From Clostridiales bacterium (GTDB lineage Bacteria > Bacillota > Clostridia > Oscillospirales > Oscillospiraceae): a DNA stretch of 34,064 bases. The position numbers were made by a program, and so were the translations under genes. Shown in pieces: positions 15,897 through 25,454 of this stretch. The notes below the pieces were generated by a model that was not told the DNA's origin, ran no database searches, and saw only the letters and a list, made by a program, of their open reading frames with translations. The stretch is from the NCBI GenBank assembly GCA_012523085.1, contig JAAYJC010000024.1:1-34064 (forward strand), written 5' to 3'. The number at the start of each line of letters is the position of its first letter. Position 1 is the first letter of the stretch.

Positions 15897-17846
15897 TCAT
15901 AAAGTACCGATATCCCTGACAATATGAAATGCGGCCGATGTGGCAGCCTGAATATGCTTCGGAACAAGACAGTCGCCGATCTGATGAAATTCCGGTGCGC
16001 AAAACCGTAGCGCGTCAGCTTCTTCGCAAAGCGGGCGCTGACCGACGGCATAGATAACCGTATCAGCTTCAAACAGTATGGTTTTTCCGCGGTTTTCTGC
16101 AAGGACGCCCGCATCGGTTATTTCGACAGCTTTGGTCAAAAGAGCTGTATCAATGCCGTTTTCGATAATCTGAAAGCCAAGGCCGTCTCCGTGCAGGAAG
16201 TTCTCGCCATAATTCAATTCAGGCAGCATTTCGATGATCGTCACCTTGCGGCCCAGCTTACTCAGAAAAATCCCGAGCTCCACGCCCACAAGTCCGCCGC
16301 CCAGCAAAACAACATGGTTGCCGGTCTTTTCCGGATTCAGATATGCGTCGATAGCGCCCATCACGTTCTCCCGGTCGATTCCGGGCAGGTTCGGCTTGAT
16401 CGGCACGGCTCCCATGGCCGCGATGATCACATCAGCTTTTATCTCCTCTGCAAGAGCGGGCGTAACCTCGGTATTCAACCGGACATCGATGGGGGCGCGG
16501 GAGATCAACAAAGCTTGGCGGTTAAGATACGCCTCGAGCTTTCTTTTAAATGGCACGTTTTTCTCGCATCTGAGAACACCGCCGAGATGATCGGTTTTTT
16601 CGCATAAAATGACATTGTGTCCTCTCTGCACCGCTGTCAGCGCAGCCTGCATTCCGCCGACTCCACCGCCGACAACAAGGATTTTTTTCTTTTCGGCTTT
16701 GGGTATCGCCAGTCTAATCTCCGTTTCGTGGCCGATAACGGGATTGATCGCACAAGAAAAGTGCCCGGTGTTAATCAGATTGGAGAAGCAGGCAAGGCAG
16801 CGCATGCAGGTGTTGATCTCATCAATTCTGCCTGTACGCGCCTTGTGCGGCAGGTCGGGATCAGCAATCAGACCTCTGGCCATCTCGACGACATCCGCTT
16901 TTCCGGAAGCAATAATTTCCTCCATCAGTTGCGGATCCGCCAGCGCACCGACTGTGGCGACAGGTGTTTTCACATGCTTTTTGATTTCGGCGGCATATTT
17001 CACATTCACACCGTCCGGCAAAAACATCGTCGGGTGCGTAATCACAAAGGCTTCCGGAACCTCATGATTTCCGGCCGACACATGAATAAGATCTACCTTA
17101 CCGTCGAGCATTTTAGCGATCTCAATGCCCTCATCGATATCATATCCGTCGGGGTTGCATTCCGAACCGCTGATGCGAAATTCGATCGGGAAGCTGCGTC
17201 CTGCCTTCTTCCGGATATTTTCAATGATCGCAAGCGGGAAACGCATGCGGTTATTGAGATTCCCGCCCCATTCATCCCGGCGCGTATTGATTTTTGAGGA
17301 AACAAACTGCGACAGCAGCCAGCCGTGCCCGCCATGAATCATAACCATGCCGAACCCGCACTGTTTGGCCCAGGCCGCTGCGTTGCCATAGCTTTCGATC
17401 GTCTCTTCGATTACCTCGGCGGGCATTTCCTCGACCTCAAGACCGTAGGAATTGACACATGCGACGGGGCCGTACAGGTGCGCACCCCTGGCATGCGAGT
17501 TGCGCGCAAACATACCGGCATGCTGCAATTCTACGGAGGCAACAGCACCGTGCCGACTGATAGCGTTTGCCAATGCGGACATCGGAGCGAGGCTCATCGG
17601 ATCATCAAGAACAAAATGATGGGCACCGCCCATGCCCCGCCTGGAGTCAACCATGCACTCCCCGACTGTGACTGTTGCCGCCCCTCCCATCGCTTTTCGC
17701 TCATAATACGAACAGGTGTCCGGAACAGGGAAGCCTTCGGGTGACATGTCCTGTGCTCCTGTGGGCGCGCCGAAGATTCTGTTGCGAAAAACGGTATTAC
17801 CCAGCCTGATTGAGGAAAACAGATTCGGATAATTAATCATTTTCAT
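15897..17846 (-). CDS. OYE-type 2-enoate/dienoyl reductase (FMN, 4Fe-4S, FAD)
   Basis: A 649-residue three-part flavoenzyme of the 2,4-dienoyl-CoA reductase/2-enoate reductase/BaiCD type. The TIM-barrel OYE domain (about 1-345) has IHGGHGWLLSQFVS and NTRRDEWGGNLNNRMRFPL. A 4Fe-4S linker follows, CMRCLACF...GHFSC. The NAD(P)/FAD domains begin at KKILVVGGGVGGMQAAL and HVVLLGGGLVGVELGIFL. These enzymes pass electrons from NAD(P)H through FAD and the cluster to FMN and reduce activated C=C bonds (enoates, bile-acid or aromatic intermediates). The cysteine spacing C-x2-C-x2-C is slightly shorter than the common C-x2-C-x3-C. The ATG at 17846 lacks a good ribosome site; an AGGAG lies about 35 bases upstream. 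The substrate cannot be read from sequence. Confidence 0.88.
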   Translation of the reverse strand: MKMINYPNLFSSIRLGNTVFRNRIFGAPTGAQDMSPEGFPVPDTCSYYERKAMGGAATVTVGECMVDSRRGMGGAHHFVLDDPMSLAPMSALANAISRHGAVASVELQHAGMFARNSHARGAHLYGPVACVNSYGLEVEEMPAEVIEETIESYGNAAAWAKQCGFGMVMIHGGHGWLLSQFVSSKINTRRDEWGGNLNNRMRFPLAIIENIRKKAGRSFPIEFRISGSECNPDGYDIDEGIEIAKMLDGKVDLIHVSAGNHEVPEAFVITHPTMFLPDGVNVKYAAEIKKHVKTPVATVGALADPQLMEEIIASGKADVVEMARGLIADPDLPHKARTGRIDEINTCMRCLACFSNLINTGHFSCAINPVIGHETEIRLAIPKAEKKKILVVGGGVGGMQAALTAVQRGHNVILCEKTDHLGGVLRCEKNVPFKRKLEAYLNRQALLISRAPIDVRLNTEVTPALAEEIKADVIIAAMGAVPIKPNLPGIDRENVMGAIDAYLNPEKTGNHVVLLGGGLVGVELGIFLSKLGRKVTIIEMLPELNYGENFLHGDGLGFQIIENGIDTALLTKAVEITDAGVLAENRGKTILFEADTVIYAVGQRPLCEEADALRFCAPEFHQIGDCLVPKHIQAATSAAFHIVRDIGTL

Positions 17847-18095
17847 TATGTTTCGGCAAGCCGTTATGTATTCGGCTAAGCTCCTTTCAATGCGTATATT
17901 TTCTAATGTTTATACTACAGCATCACGGCAGCGTTTTCAAGAACCATTCCCAAGTCTTGGACAGCACGTGGGATTCACAACGATGTTTCGAGCAGACAGG
18001 CGCAACTGAATAAAACCCCGGATATTGTAAAGCATATAAATTAGCCCTATGCTATCGCATCAGGCTTTCATCGAAAATACGATGCCGGAGGAGCA

Positions 18096-18812
18096 TTGAA
18101 AACTGTTTTCTCAAAAAAGATAAAAAAAGCCCTGGCGCTATTGATTGTGATCGTGTTGTTTCCGTATACTTTCCGCGCCGTTTTACGGCTTTGTGCTGCT
18201 GCGAGCGATGGGCGAAGTGCATTCTCTTTAGCATTCAAGGCTCCGGAAAAAGGCTGCGCGCTCTACATCGACCTTGACAGATGCCTGATGAAGCTATTCC
18301 TTAACGGAAAGCAATATAAAGCCTATCCGGTATCCGGTGGTAAAAACGAGACGCCCTCGCCGATTGGGAAATGGAAGATCACTTCAATACAAAGCTGGGG
18401 AAAAGGTTTCGGCGGCTGCTGGCTTGGCCTTAATGTTCCATTTGGCACTTATGGCATCCACGGAACGCTAAAGCCGGATATTATCGGAAAATCCAATGTT
18501 TCGGGCGGATGCATCCGAATGAAGAACCGTGACATTGAGGAAATTAAAAAGCTTGTCTCATACGGTTGCCCCGTGTATATCAAGCAGGACACTCTTCCTT
18601 TCCGCGTTATGCAAAATGGCATGATTGGCAGCGATGTGATGAACGCGCAGATGCTTTTGCGGGATATGGGATTCTATAGCGGCAGTATCGACGGCAAATA
18701 CGGAAATATACTCGAACAGGCGGTTAGAAATTTTCAACAAACATGCGGAATTCCGGATGACGGGATCATCGGTTTTCAAACATATAATCTGATGCGCAGC
18801 AGCATAGAATGA
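18096..18812 (+). CDS. L,D-transpeptidase with peptidoglycan-binding domain
   Basis: A 238-residue exported or membrane-anchored wall enzyme. An N-terminal hydrophobic segment (about residues 11-35, after KKIKK) serves as anchor or signal. The YkuD domain (about 53-160) has YGIHGTLKP (His122) and SGGCIRM with the catalytic Cys139. A C-terminal PG_binding_1 repeat (about 175-238) has the pattern VMNAQMLLRDMGFYSGSIDG and FQQTCGIPDDGIIG. It would form 3-3 crosslinks or attach proteins to tetrapeptide stems, a reaction insensitive to D-Ala-D-Ala-binding drugs. The start is TTG at 18096 after GGAGGAG; no ATG fits. The upstream gap 17847-18095 shows no other gene. Confidence 0.88.
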   Translation: MKTVFSKKIKKALALLIVIVLFPYTFRAVLRLCAAASDGRSAFSLAFKAPEKGCALYIDLDRCLMKLFLNGKQYKAYPVSGGKNETPSPIGKWKITSIQSWGKGFGGCWLGLNVPFGTYGIHGTLKPDIIGKSNVSGGCIRMKNRDIEEIKKLVSYGCPVYIKQDTLPFRVMQNGMIGSDVMNAQMLLRDMGFYSGSIDGKYGNILEQAVRNFQQTCGIPDDGIIGFQTYNLMRSSIE

Positions 18813-18856
18813 TCATGACGATAAACAAAACCGTGGAAAAAGCGGAAAGGACGCAG

Positions 18857-18892
18857 AGATGGGGCCCTGAGTGGTTTTTCAAGACCCCATCT
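18857..18892 (+). terminator. Possible terminator after the L,D-transpeptidase
   Basis: 8-bp arms AGATGGGG and CCCCATCT with a 20-base loop, followed by TTCATAAT. It is weak in stem length and T content. Confidence 0.4.
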
Positions 18893-18947
18893 TTCATAAT
18901 AGGTAGCCTCCTACCCGATTTGTACCGCTTTCCGTTTGATATCATGA

Positions 18948-19508
18948 TTAATACCGTACAAACGCGGACGCCAGCCGCTCAATGCCGGACTTGATTTCCA
19001 TGCTGCTTTCGGGCGAAGAAGGACTTGTTTTATCTGTTCCGGAAAAATAGAGATAATCCCTGTACTCCGCGCGCATATTGCGTAACAGCCGCTTGCCCAG
19101 ACTCAAAGCTTCTTCCATATATCTGTCTCCGCCGTCCACCAAAATGATGCCGCCCCGCCGGTCCTTTTCCTTCAGTACCGGCTGGCCTCTAAAGGCCATG
19201 GAAACCCAGATATACTGGAGCCTGCTGGCCCAATTGAGCAGCGAACCCGTCAGCGTTCCGAAATAGATCGGCGATGCAAGGATAATGTTGTCGCAGTCGT
19301 CAATGTAATCATAGACATGCTGCATCTCGTCCTCAATCCTGCATTTGGTATTCGTCCAGCAATACCGGCAATCAATGCAGGGAGAAATTTTCGCATAATA
19401 GGTATCGATCTCTTGGATATCACCGGTCAGCTTCTTTTTCAGCTCATTAGTTAAATATGCGGTTCCTCCGTTTCTTCTCGGGGAGCCGTTGATGATCAGC
19501 GTTTTCAT
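18948..19508 (-). CDS. Flavodoxin-fold NADPH-dependent FMN reductase
   Basis: A 186-residue protein of the iron-sulfur-flavoprotein/FMN reductase superfamily. It starts with the flavin phosphate loop MKTLIINGSPRRNGGTAYLT. The segment SPCIDCRYCWTNTKCRIEDEM is the cysteine-rich region of this family, which in some members ligates a 4Fe-4S cluster. ASPIYFGTLTGSLLNWASRL forms the second FMN contact. It is a likely electron carrier or reductase for quinones or metals in the cytoplasm. The start at 19508 is taken because GAAAGGGG lies just upstream; the longer version from 19550 adds 14 unrelated residues. It lies 90 bases downstream of nudC on the same strand. Confidence 0.85.
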   Translation of the reverse strand: MKTLIINGSPRRNGGTAYLTNELKKKLTGDIQEIDTYYAKISPCIDCRYCWTNTKCRIEDEMQHVYDYIDDCDNIILASPIYFGTLTGSLLNWASRLQYIWVSMAFRGQPVLKEKDRRGGIILVDGGDRYMEEALSLGKRLLRNMRAEYRDYLYFSGTDKTSPSSPESSMEIKSGIERLASAFVRY

Positions 19509-19598
19509 TTGACCCCTTTCTTTTTGGCACAAAGGGATGAACCTGCACAAAGTGCTTTGTCATAGGCCCGTCTCTGATTGTCGCTATTTTTGATTCGG

Positions 19599-20438
19599 TC
19601 AATTTTCGCCGTTCTGAGCGCCTGAATTGTGTGCAAACCACTCGATCAGCTTTCCGGCTATGCTGACGTTGCCGGGAAAGCTCGGAAGGTCCTCTGCTCT
19701 AAACCATTTTGCGTTATCGATTTCCATTCCGTCGGGTGTTATCTCACCCTCGTCATATTCAGCCGTCAGGCCGATCATCATGGAATCCGGAAACGGCCAG
19801 GGCTGACTTCCGAAGTATTTGATGTTCTTGATGCGAACACCCGTTTCTTCAAAGGCTTCTCTTCTGGCAGTCTCTTCAAATGTTTCACCCGGCTCGACAA
19901 AGCCGGCAATCAGGCTGTATTGCCCCTCTGCGAACTGCCTGTTATGCGCAAGCAGCAGTCTGTCGTTCCAAACGATCGCCAGAATCACCGCGGGTGAAAT
20001 GCGCGGGAAAATGATGCTGCCGCAGGATTTACATACTCTTGCGCGTTCAGTGTCCGATTTCACGGTAGGATTCCCGCAGACCCCGCAAAACCGGCTGTGC
20101 CTCAGCCAGTGCGCAATGTGTACCGCCTTGAATACGGTATTTATCAGACTTTCATCAATATGAAAAAGAAGCTCCCACATGTTCCGAAATTCCGTATTTT
20201 CCGGTACGGTTATATCATCCTCGAAGCTGAGGCAATAAAAAGGGGAACCAACGCAGATACCCAGGTATTCTGCCCGATTGAGCTTTGTGATATCAGTAAT
20301 AAAATCGGATGCGCACGGGAAGATCGCATCAGCATTCCCGGATTCGACAAGTATATGGCCGTCCCTCACAATAAGAACATAGGCATCCCCGGGCATGTCT
20401 GATGCTGATATGCTTTGATGGTTTTCTTTGTTTGCCAT
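19599..20438 (-). CDS. nudC: NADH pyrophosphatase / RNA deNADding enzyme NudC
   Basis: A 279-residue Nudix hydrolase. It has an N-terminal domain (1-110), then a zinc ribbon with CGVCG and CKSCG (Cys118, Cys121, Cys136, Cys139), then the Nudix box GFVEPGETFEETARREAFEETG (starting at Gly179). The NudC-specific SQPWPFPDS motif follows at about residue 211. It cleaves NADH/NAD+ to NMN and AMP and can remove NAD caps from RNA in characterised homologues. Length is close to the family norm (about 260). The ATG at 20438 follows AGGAAGG. A terminator of the upstream gene sits at 20543-20564, so it has its own promoter, not clearly seen. Confidence 0.92.
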   Translation of the reverse strand: MANKENHQSISASDMPGDAYVLIVRDGHILVESGNADAIFPCASDFITDITKLNRAEYLGICVGSPFYCLSFEDDITVPENTEFRNMWELLFHIDESLINTVFKAVHIAHWLRHSRFCGVCGNPTVKSDTERARVCKSCGSIIFPRISPAVILAIVWNDRLLLAHNRQFAEGQYSLIAGFVEPGETFEETARREAFEETGVRIKNIKYFGSQPWPFPDSMMIGLTAEYDEGEITPDGMEIDNAKWFRAEDLPSFPGNVSIAGKLIEWFAHNSGAQNGEN

Positions 20439-20542
20439 AAATGTAGACCTTCCTGAATGGTTTTGGCTCTATGCCGCCTGTTTTGCTGTAAACCACATGA
20501 ATTGCCCCGCCAATAATCGGCCGATCATCTTGTGGAATGCGC

Positions 20543-20564
20543 AAAGCCCGCATTCGCGGGCTTT
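20543..20564 (-). terminator. Intrinsic terminator after the cupin gene
   Basis: Perfect 9-bp arms AAAGCCCGC and GCGGGCTTT with a 4-base loop, 35 bases past the cupin stop on the minus strand. Confidence 0.8.
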
Positions 20565-20598
20565 AGTCAATGTAAGTTAATTGTTTACCATAGCAGGC

Positions 20599-21141
20599 TT
20601 ATTTCTTCTCCCAGCTCTCGGAGAGGCATTTTCCGCAAGCATTGCATTTTTTCGCGGAATCCAGTACGCACTGGATCGGCCCGTTGTAATAAAACTCCTT
20701 ATCACCATATACCCCACCGAACATCCCTTGCAGCAAGGCGGCCTGGAAGAATATGGGCTTATTGACCTCGATAAAGTTGAGCGGGCAGTGCTGAACCCCG
20801 GGAGGAATTCTTATAATCGTGGGCTGAGTGATGATGTACTCTTCCATTTCCTCGCCAATGCAAAATGAAATTCTTGCGTCGAACTCGAAGACATTAGGGA
20901 ATGTTCCGCCGAGGAAAATCAGATATTCCTCCACCTTGTGCTTGTGCGGCATTCTGTCAAGAAAGAATGGCTTAGTGAAGATCTGAAAACCTACATTAAA
21001 GGTTGATCCGGGAATCTGGCATGCACCCCTGAAATAGGCCTGCGGCGAATAAACATAATCTGTGCCTACTCCCTCGGCAGCGGCTTCGTTGTATTCGGGC
21101 TGAAATTGATAAACCAGCTTCTCATATTTTCTTTCGCTCAT
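20599..21141 (-). CDS. Cupin-fold protein with C-terminal cysteine cluster
   Basis: A 180-residue protein. Its middle (about 55-145) reads as a single cupin barrel: MPHKHKVEEYLIFLGG supplies two His and a Glu of motif 1, and IRIPPGVQHCPLNF supplies the motif 2 His, so one metal ion is expected. The C-terminal 30 residues contain CVLDSAKKCNACGKCLSESW, where CNACGKC is a ferredoxin-like half motif with a further Cys eight residues before. Four cysteines could bind a small Fe-S or zinc site. I do not know a function for this combination. The start at 21141 (MSERKYEKLVYQF) has AGGGAG upstream; 18 more codons to 21195 are open but overlap a structured leader. Confidence 0.65.
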   Translation of the reverse strand: MSERKYEKLVYQFQPEYNEAAAEGVGTDYVYSPQAYFRGACQIPGSTFNVGFQIFTKPFFLDRMPHKHKVEEYLIFLGGTFPNVFEFDARISFCIGEEMEEYIITQPTIIRIPPGVQHCPLNFIEVNKPIFFQAALLQGMFGGVYGDKEFYYNGPIQCVLDSAKKCNACGKCLSESWEKK

Positions 21142-21195
21142 GGCAAGCTCCCTATTCCGCTGCGCACGCATACCGCATTTTCCCTCCAGGTGCAA

Positions 21196-21300
21196 CCGGT
21201 ATATGGCGCGGCTACCGCTTTTCCGGCTGCGGTGCGCCGAAATACTCTTGGGACCCGGCCGAAACGGCGGGGTCCTTTGTTGTCCGAGTGGACAGCTTTG
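21196..21300 (-). other. GC-rich structured leader of the cupin gene
   Basis: On the minus strand this stretch forms several stems: GTCC...GGAC (21282-21294), the long GGACCCcGCCG/CGGCcGGGTCC hairpin (about 21251-21275), and a GC-rich segment with complementary blocks CCGCAGCCGG and GCGGTAGCCGCGCC. It matches none of the riboswitch consensus motifs I know (T-box, cobalamin, glycine, TPP, SAM checked by eye). The long hairpin read on the plus strand ends in TTTG only. Confidence 0.4.
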
Positions 21301-21370
21301 ATTTATCTATCATAAATCTTATCATCCTCAACAATTTTTTGTATGTCTTGAACAAAACGTTATGTCAGAC

Positions 21371-21393
21371 AAATATGCGCATGCCGCATATTT
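21371..21393. promoter_or_regulatory. 9-bp palindrome in the divergent cupin-dnaJ gap
   Basis: AAATATGCG-CATGC-CGCATATTT, perfect 9-bp arms with a 5-base centre, in the intergenic region between divergent genes. It has the size and symmetry of a dimeric repressor site; the regulator is unknown. Confidence 0.45.
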
Positions 21394-21508
21394 GATAAGA
21401 GGGATTGAGAAAACAGAAGAAAAACAAAGCTTTCATCCATGCGCGGAAGCGGAGAGAAGACAATAGTCAGATATGGTTAAATAAAGGAAAATTTAAGGCC
21501 AACAAAAG

Positions 21509-21533
21509 ATTGACCAATCCTGACTATTATAAT
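21509..21533 (+). promoter_or_regulatory. Possible CtsR operator overlapping the dnaJ -10
   Basis: ATTGACC-AAT-CCTGACT (21509-21525) resembles the heptad repeat TTTGACY-N3-TTTGACY bound by CtsR (6/7 and 5/7), and TATAAT follows at 21528-21533. No proper -35 is found 17 bases upstream of that -10 (AAAGAT). Promoter and operator usually overlap in this way in clp operons. Confidence 0.45.
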
Positions 21534-21577
21534 ATGATATCTATAGGAAAAAATAGCATACGGCAGGAGGCGAGTAC

Positions 21578-22546
21578 ATGGAATTTAAGGATTATTATCA
21601 GCTTTTGGGCGTAGAAAAAAGCGCATCCGAGGGGGAGATAAAGAAGGCCTACCGTAAGCTGGCAAAGAAATACCATCCGGACGCAAACGCAGGCAGCGAT
21701 GCCGGTGCTGAGAAGTTCAAGGAAATCAATGAGGCTTACGAAGTGCTTGGGGATCAGGAAAAACGCGCGAAGTACAATGAAATGTATGAGGACATGAAAA
21801 GCGGGCGTTACAGAGGTGCTCAAGCCGGCTTTGATCCGTCAAGATATCGCACGCATGCGGGAAATAACGGCGGTTATACCTACAGCTGGACGTCGGACGG
21901 CGGTGACGCTTCGGATTTCAGCGACTTTTTCAACATGTTTTTCAGAGGAAAAAGCAAAGTCTATGACGATTTTTTCGGCGCGGGCGGTTACGAATATTAC
22001 AATGAAAACGGACAGGATATCAGCGCCAAGGTTGAAATCGGTATCAGGCAGGCGTATAAAGGCGGGCAGCAGACCGTATCACTCCAGACCGAAAACGGCA
22101 CGAAAACCGTAAAGTTTAATATACCGGCAGGCATAGGACAAGGAGAGAAGATCAAGCTGTCGGGGCTGGGCGGTAAGGCTTCCGGTAAGGGTAAGGCCGG
22201 CGATCTTTATCTGGAGATCGATCTTAAGCCTGAAGCCGGATTTTCGCTCAACGGATCTGACCTTGAAAAGACCGTCGACATTTACCCGTGGCAGGCAGCG
22301 CTCGGGGATGAAATACTGGTGAACACCCTGGATGAAAAATTGAGTATAAAAATACCCGCCGGTATTCAAACGGGCGGGAAGTTGAGAGTCTCGGCAAGAG
22401 GATACCCTTTAAAAAACGGAAAACGGGGATCATTAAGCCTTACGGTTAAAATTGTGAATCCTGCGGTGATCACGGAGGACATGAAGAATTTATATGCGCA
22501 GATGGCTCAGTTAATGAAGAAAACAGGCTCGGGACAAAGCAATTGA
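21578..22546 (+). CDS. DnaJ/CbpA-type co-chaperone without zinc finger
   Basis: A 322-residue J-domain protein. The J domain occupies residues 1-70 with the HPD motif (His33-Pro34-Asp35) in [10 protein letters not shown] Gly/Phe/Tyr-rich linker (about 75-145, with [17 protein letters not shown]) follows, then two C-terminal substrate-binding beta domains (about 150-320) with the dimerisation end. The zinc finger of DnaJ is absent, so it is CbpA/DnaJB-like. It would recruit and stimulate DnaK. The ATG at 21578 follows AGGAGG. It lies 130 bases upstream of clpB on the same strand, a pairing found in other Firmicutes for disaggregation. Confidence 0.9.
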   Translation: MEFKDYYQLLGVEKSASEGEIKKAYRKLAKKYHPDANAGSDAGAEKFKEINEAYEVLGDQEKRAKYNEMYEDMKSGRYRGAQAGFDPSRYRTHAGNNGGYTYSWTSDGGDASDFSDFFNMFFRGKSKVYDDFFGAGGYEYYNENGQDISAKVEIGIRQAYKGGQQTVSLQTENGTKTVKFNIPAGIGQGEKIKLSGLGGKASGKGKAGDLYLEIDLKPEAGFSLNGSDLEKTVDIYPWQAALGDEILVNTLDEKLSIKIPAGIQTGGKLRVSARGYPLKNGKRGSLSLTVKIVNPAVITEDMKNLYAQMAQLMKKTGSGQSN

Positions 22547-22676
22547 TAAGAGGTAGACGATTGGTATCCGGCAGTTTTTTCTGCCGATCAGCGTCTGCGT
22601 GGATTTTTGACGATATTGAAAATAGCCGCCAATATTGCGCAATAGCGTAACAGCGGCGGCGGAAAGGATAAACATA

Positions 22677-25268
22677 ATGAACATTGAAATCTTCACGCAG
22701 CGCGCGAAGGAAGCAATATCGGCCGCTCAGGAAACAGCGGTCAGGCGCCATCATCAACAGGTAGACGGCGAACATCTGCATTACGCGCTGCTTACACAGG
22801 AAAACGGCCTGATTCCGAGGCTGCTCAGCATCATTGGGACGGACGGAAAAACACTGGAAAACGAGCTGGAAAAAGAACTGGATAAGATTCCGTCGGTATC
22901 CGGTCCGGGTGTTGAGAGCCTCTACGCTTCCCGCAGGTTTACTGAAATTTTGCTGTCCGCCGCGGACAACATCAAGCGGTTCGGAGATTCATACGCAGGC
23001 GTTGAACATATATATATGGCGTTAATCGAAGAGCGCGGTACACCGTCTGCAAAACTGCTGTCGAAGCATGGAATCACAACCGAGAAATTCCTTGCGGCGC
23101 TCAGTGATGTCCGGAAAAACCAGCGCTCGACCTCCGAGAATCCGGAAAACACATACGACGCGTTGCGTAAATACGGGACTGATCTCGTCGAGGCGGCAAA
23201 GAACGGAAAGCTGGATCCGGTTATCGGCCGCGACGCGGAGATACGCAGGGTAACCACGATCCTGTGCAGGAAAACGAAAAACAACCCGGCATTGATCGGA
23301 GAGCCCGGCGTCGGAAAGACGGCGGTGGTCGAGGGCCTTGCACAGAGAATCTGGAGAGGCGATGTACCCGAAACGCTGAAAGACAAAACAATTTTCGCTC
23401 TGGATATGGGTTCTCTGATCGCGGGTGCGAAATACCGCGGCGAGTTTGAGGAACGGCTGAAGGCCGTTCTTGATGAGATTACGAAATCGGAGGGGCGCAT
23501 CATCCTGTTTATCGACGAGATGCACAATATCGTCGGAGCGGGTAAAGCCGAGGGAGCGATGGATGCCGGCAATCTCTTAAAGCCGCTGCTTGCGCGCGGA
23601 GAACTGCACTGCATCGGCGCCACGACACTCAACGAATACCGCCAGTATATTGAGAAGGACGCGGCTCTGGAGCGCCGTTTCCAGCCGATTACCGTAAACG
23701 AACCGACCGTCGAGGATACGATTTCGATCCTGCGCGGCCTGAAGGAAAAATACGAGGTACACCACGGCGTCCGCATTACCGACGGGGCGCTGGTCTCCTG
23801 CGCGGTCCTGTCAAACAGATACATCAGCGACCGGTTTTTGCCCGACAAGGCCATCGACTTGATGGACGAAGCAGCATCGATCATCCGCACGGAAATCGAC
23901 AGCATGCCCGCCGAGCTCGACGAGGTAAGCCGCAAAATCATGCAGCTGGAAATCGAACGCGAGGCGCTGAAAAAAGAGAGCGACAGGCATTCGCTGGAAA
24001 GGCTGGGCGTCCTGGAAAAGGAGCTCAGCGAGACAAAGGCGAAGTTTAACGAAATGTCGGCAAAATGGCAGGAGGAAAAGCAGAATATCGCAAAAATCAG
24101 CAGAATCAAGGAGGAAATTGATCAGGTTAAGGCGAGCATAGAAAATGCAGAACGCCAGTATGACCTGAATAAACTGTCCGAACTGAAGTACGGAAGGCTG
24201 CCTGAGCTTGAGCGGCAGCTGGAAGCGGAAAAACAAAAGACGAAAACAAGCGAAAACTTTCTGCTGCGCGAGGAGGTCACCGAAACCGAGATCGCAGAGA
24301 TTGTCGCAAAATGGACCGGGATACCGGTTACCAAGCTGATGGAGGGTCAGCGCGAAAAACTGCTCAGCTTAAACAAAACGCTGCATAAACGTGTGATCGG
24401 GCAGGACGAGGCGGTGGACGCCGTCGCCGATGCGATTCTGCGTTCGCGGTCCGGGCTGTCCGATCCCAACAGGCCGACGGGTTCTTTCCTGTTTCTCGGA
24501 CCTACGGGTGTCGGAAAAACCGAACTGGCAAAAGCGCTCGCGGAAGCATTATTCGACAGCGAAAGCAACATCGTCCGCATCGATATGAGCGAGTATCAGG
24601 AAAAGCACACCGTCAGCAGGCTGGTCGGAGCGCCTCCGGGCTATATCGGTTATGAGGAAGGCGGGCAATTGACCGAAGCTGTCCGGCGCAGGCCTTACAG
24701 CATAGTGCTGTTTGACGAGATTGAAAAAGGGCATCCGGATGTGTTCAACGTGATGCTGCAGATACTCGACGACGGGAGGCTGACAGACGGACAGGGCAGA
24801 ACCGTAAATTTCAGGAATACCATTGTCATTATGACCTCAAACATAGGAAGCCAGTATCTGATGGAAGGCATCGACAAGAATGGAAACATATCCGAGAAAG
24901 CGCGCCAGCATGTGTCCGGCCAGCTTCAGGCCGCTTTTCGGCCGGAGTTTTTGAACCGGCTCGATGAGATCGTTATGTTCAAGCCGCTGACGCAGGAAGA
25001 GATTGTACGGATAATCGATCTGATCCTTGATAAAACGAGGGGAAAGCTGCAGGACCAGAACCTGTTCCTTAATGTTACCGACAGCGCCAAGCGCCGCATC
25101 GCGGACGAGAGTTATTCGCCTGTATACGGAGCGCGGCCGGTTAAACGCTATATCCAGAAAAAAGTCGAAACGGATATTGCACGCATCATCATGCGCGGCG
25201 ATGCCTATGAGGGCAAAACTGTCACGGTCGATGCGGACGAGGCGGGGCTTATCATTAAAGCGGTTTAG
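22677..25268 (+). CDS. clpB: ClpB ATP-dependent disaggregase
   Basis: A 863-residue Hsp100. The Clp_N repeat domain spans 1-145. The first AAA+ module (about 160-400) has Walker [10 protein letters not shown] near residue 207, Walker [15 protein letters not shown] and arginine finger ALERRFQPI. The coiled-coil middle domain (about 400-535), unique to ClpB/Hsp104, follows. The second AAA+ module has [10 protein letters not shown] near residue 607, [14 protein letters not shown] and a closing D2-small domain. It extracts proteins from aggregates with DnaK/DnaJ. The start at 22677 ([15 protein letters not shown]) matches the family and has GGAAAGG upstream; an earlier open frame to 22635 is not used. 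A weak own promoter, TTGACG-17-CAATAT at 22607-22635, is possible. Confidence 0.95.
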   Translation: MNIEIFTQRAKEAISAAQETAVRRHHQQVDGEHLHYALLTQENGLIPRLLSIIGTDGKTLENELEKELDKIPSVSGPGVESLYASRRFTEILLSAADNIKRFGDSYAGVEHIYMALIEERGTPSAKLLSKHGITTEKFLAALSDVRKNQRSTSENPENTYDALRKYGTDLVEAAKNGKLDPVIGRDAEIRRVTTILCRKTKNNPALIGEPGVGKTAVVEGLAQRIWRGDVPETLKDKTIFALDMGSLIAGAKYRGEFEERLKAVLDEITKSEGRIILFIDEMHNIVGAGKAEGAMDAGNLLKPLLARGELHCIGATTLNEYRQYIEKDAALERRFQPITVNEPTVEDTISILRGLKEKYEVHHGVRITDGALVSCAVLSNRYISDRFLPDKAIDLMDEAASIIRTEIDSMPAELDEVSRKIMQLEIEREALKKESDRHSLERLGVLEKELSETKAKFNEMSAKWQEEKQNIAKISRIKEEIDQVKASIENAERQYDLNKLSELKYGRLPELERQLEAEKQKTKTSENFLLREEVTETEIAEIVAKWTGIPVTKLMEGQREKLLSLNKTLHKRVIGQDEAVDAVADAILRSRSGLSDPNRPTGSFLFLGPTGVGKTELAKALAEALFDSESNIVRIDMSEYQEKHTVSRLVGAPPGYIGYEEGGQLTEAVRRRPYSIVLFDEIEKGHPDVFNVMLQILDDGRLTDGQGRTVNFRNTIVIMTSNIGSQYLMEGIDKNGNISEKARQHVSGQLQAAFRPEFLNRLDEIVMFKPLTQEEIVRIIDLILDKTRGKLQDQNLFLNVTDSAKRRIADESYSPVYGARPVKRYIQKKVETDIARIIMRGDAYEGKTVTVDADEAGLIIKAV

Positions 25269-25317
25269 CGCTAAAAGCATGTAACAAGTTTCTCGGCGCA
25301 AAATAAGTTCTGCGCAT

Positions 25318-25364
25318 GAAAATTCGATTTGGATGCCAAATATGGCGACCAAATCGAATTTTTC
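25318..25364 (+). terminator. Intrinsic terminator after clpB
   Basis: Arms GAAAATTCGATTTGG and CCAAATCGAATTTTTC (14-15 bp) flank a 16-base loop, with the T run at the 3' side, 50 bases past the clpB stop. Confidence 0.85.
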
Positions 25365-25454
25365 ACCTTCTTGCGCCACAAAGCGATAGAATGAGGAGGG
25401 CTAGAGCGTCAATAAACCGATTGAAAACAGCGAATTACTACAAAATTATAAGCC

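Noticed and set aside
16617..17297. Plus-strand open frame of 226 codons inside the OYE gene
   Set aside because: Opposite-strand shadow of a well-supported flavoenzyme; no family match by eye.
21196..21230. T-box-like block GCGGTAGCCGCGCC in the cupin leader
   Set aside because: It does not match the conserved T-box sequence, and no specifier stem or antiterminator arrangement could be drawn.
21405..21614. 69-codon plus-strand frame before dnaJ
   Set aside because: It overlaps the dnaJ start and promoter region and is rich in basic residues typical of AT-rich chance frames.
22922..24109. Long minus-strand open frame (395 codons) inside clpB
   Set aside because: Antisense shadow of a highly conserved gene; composition is Ser/Arg-rich and there is no ribosome site or known domain.
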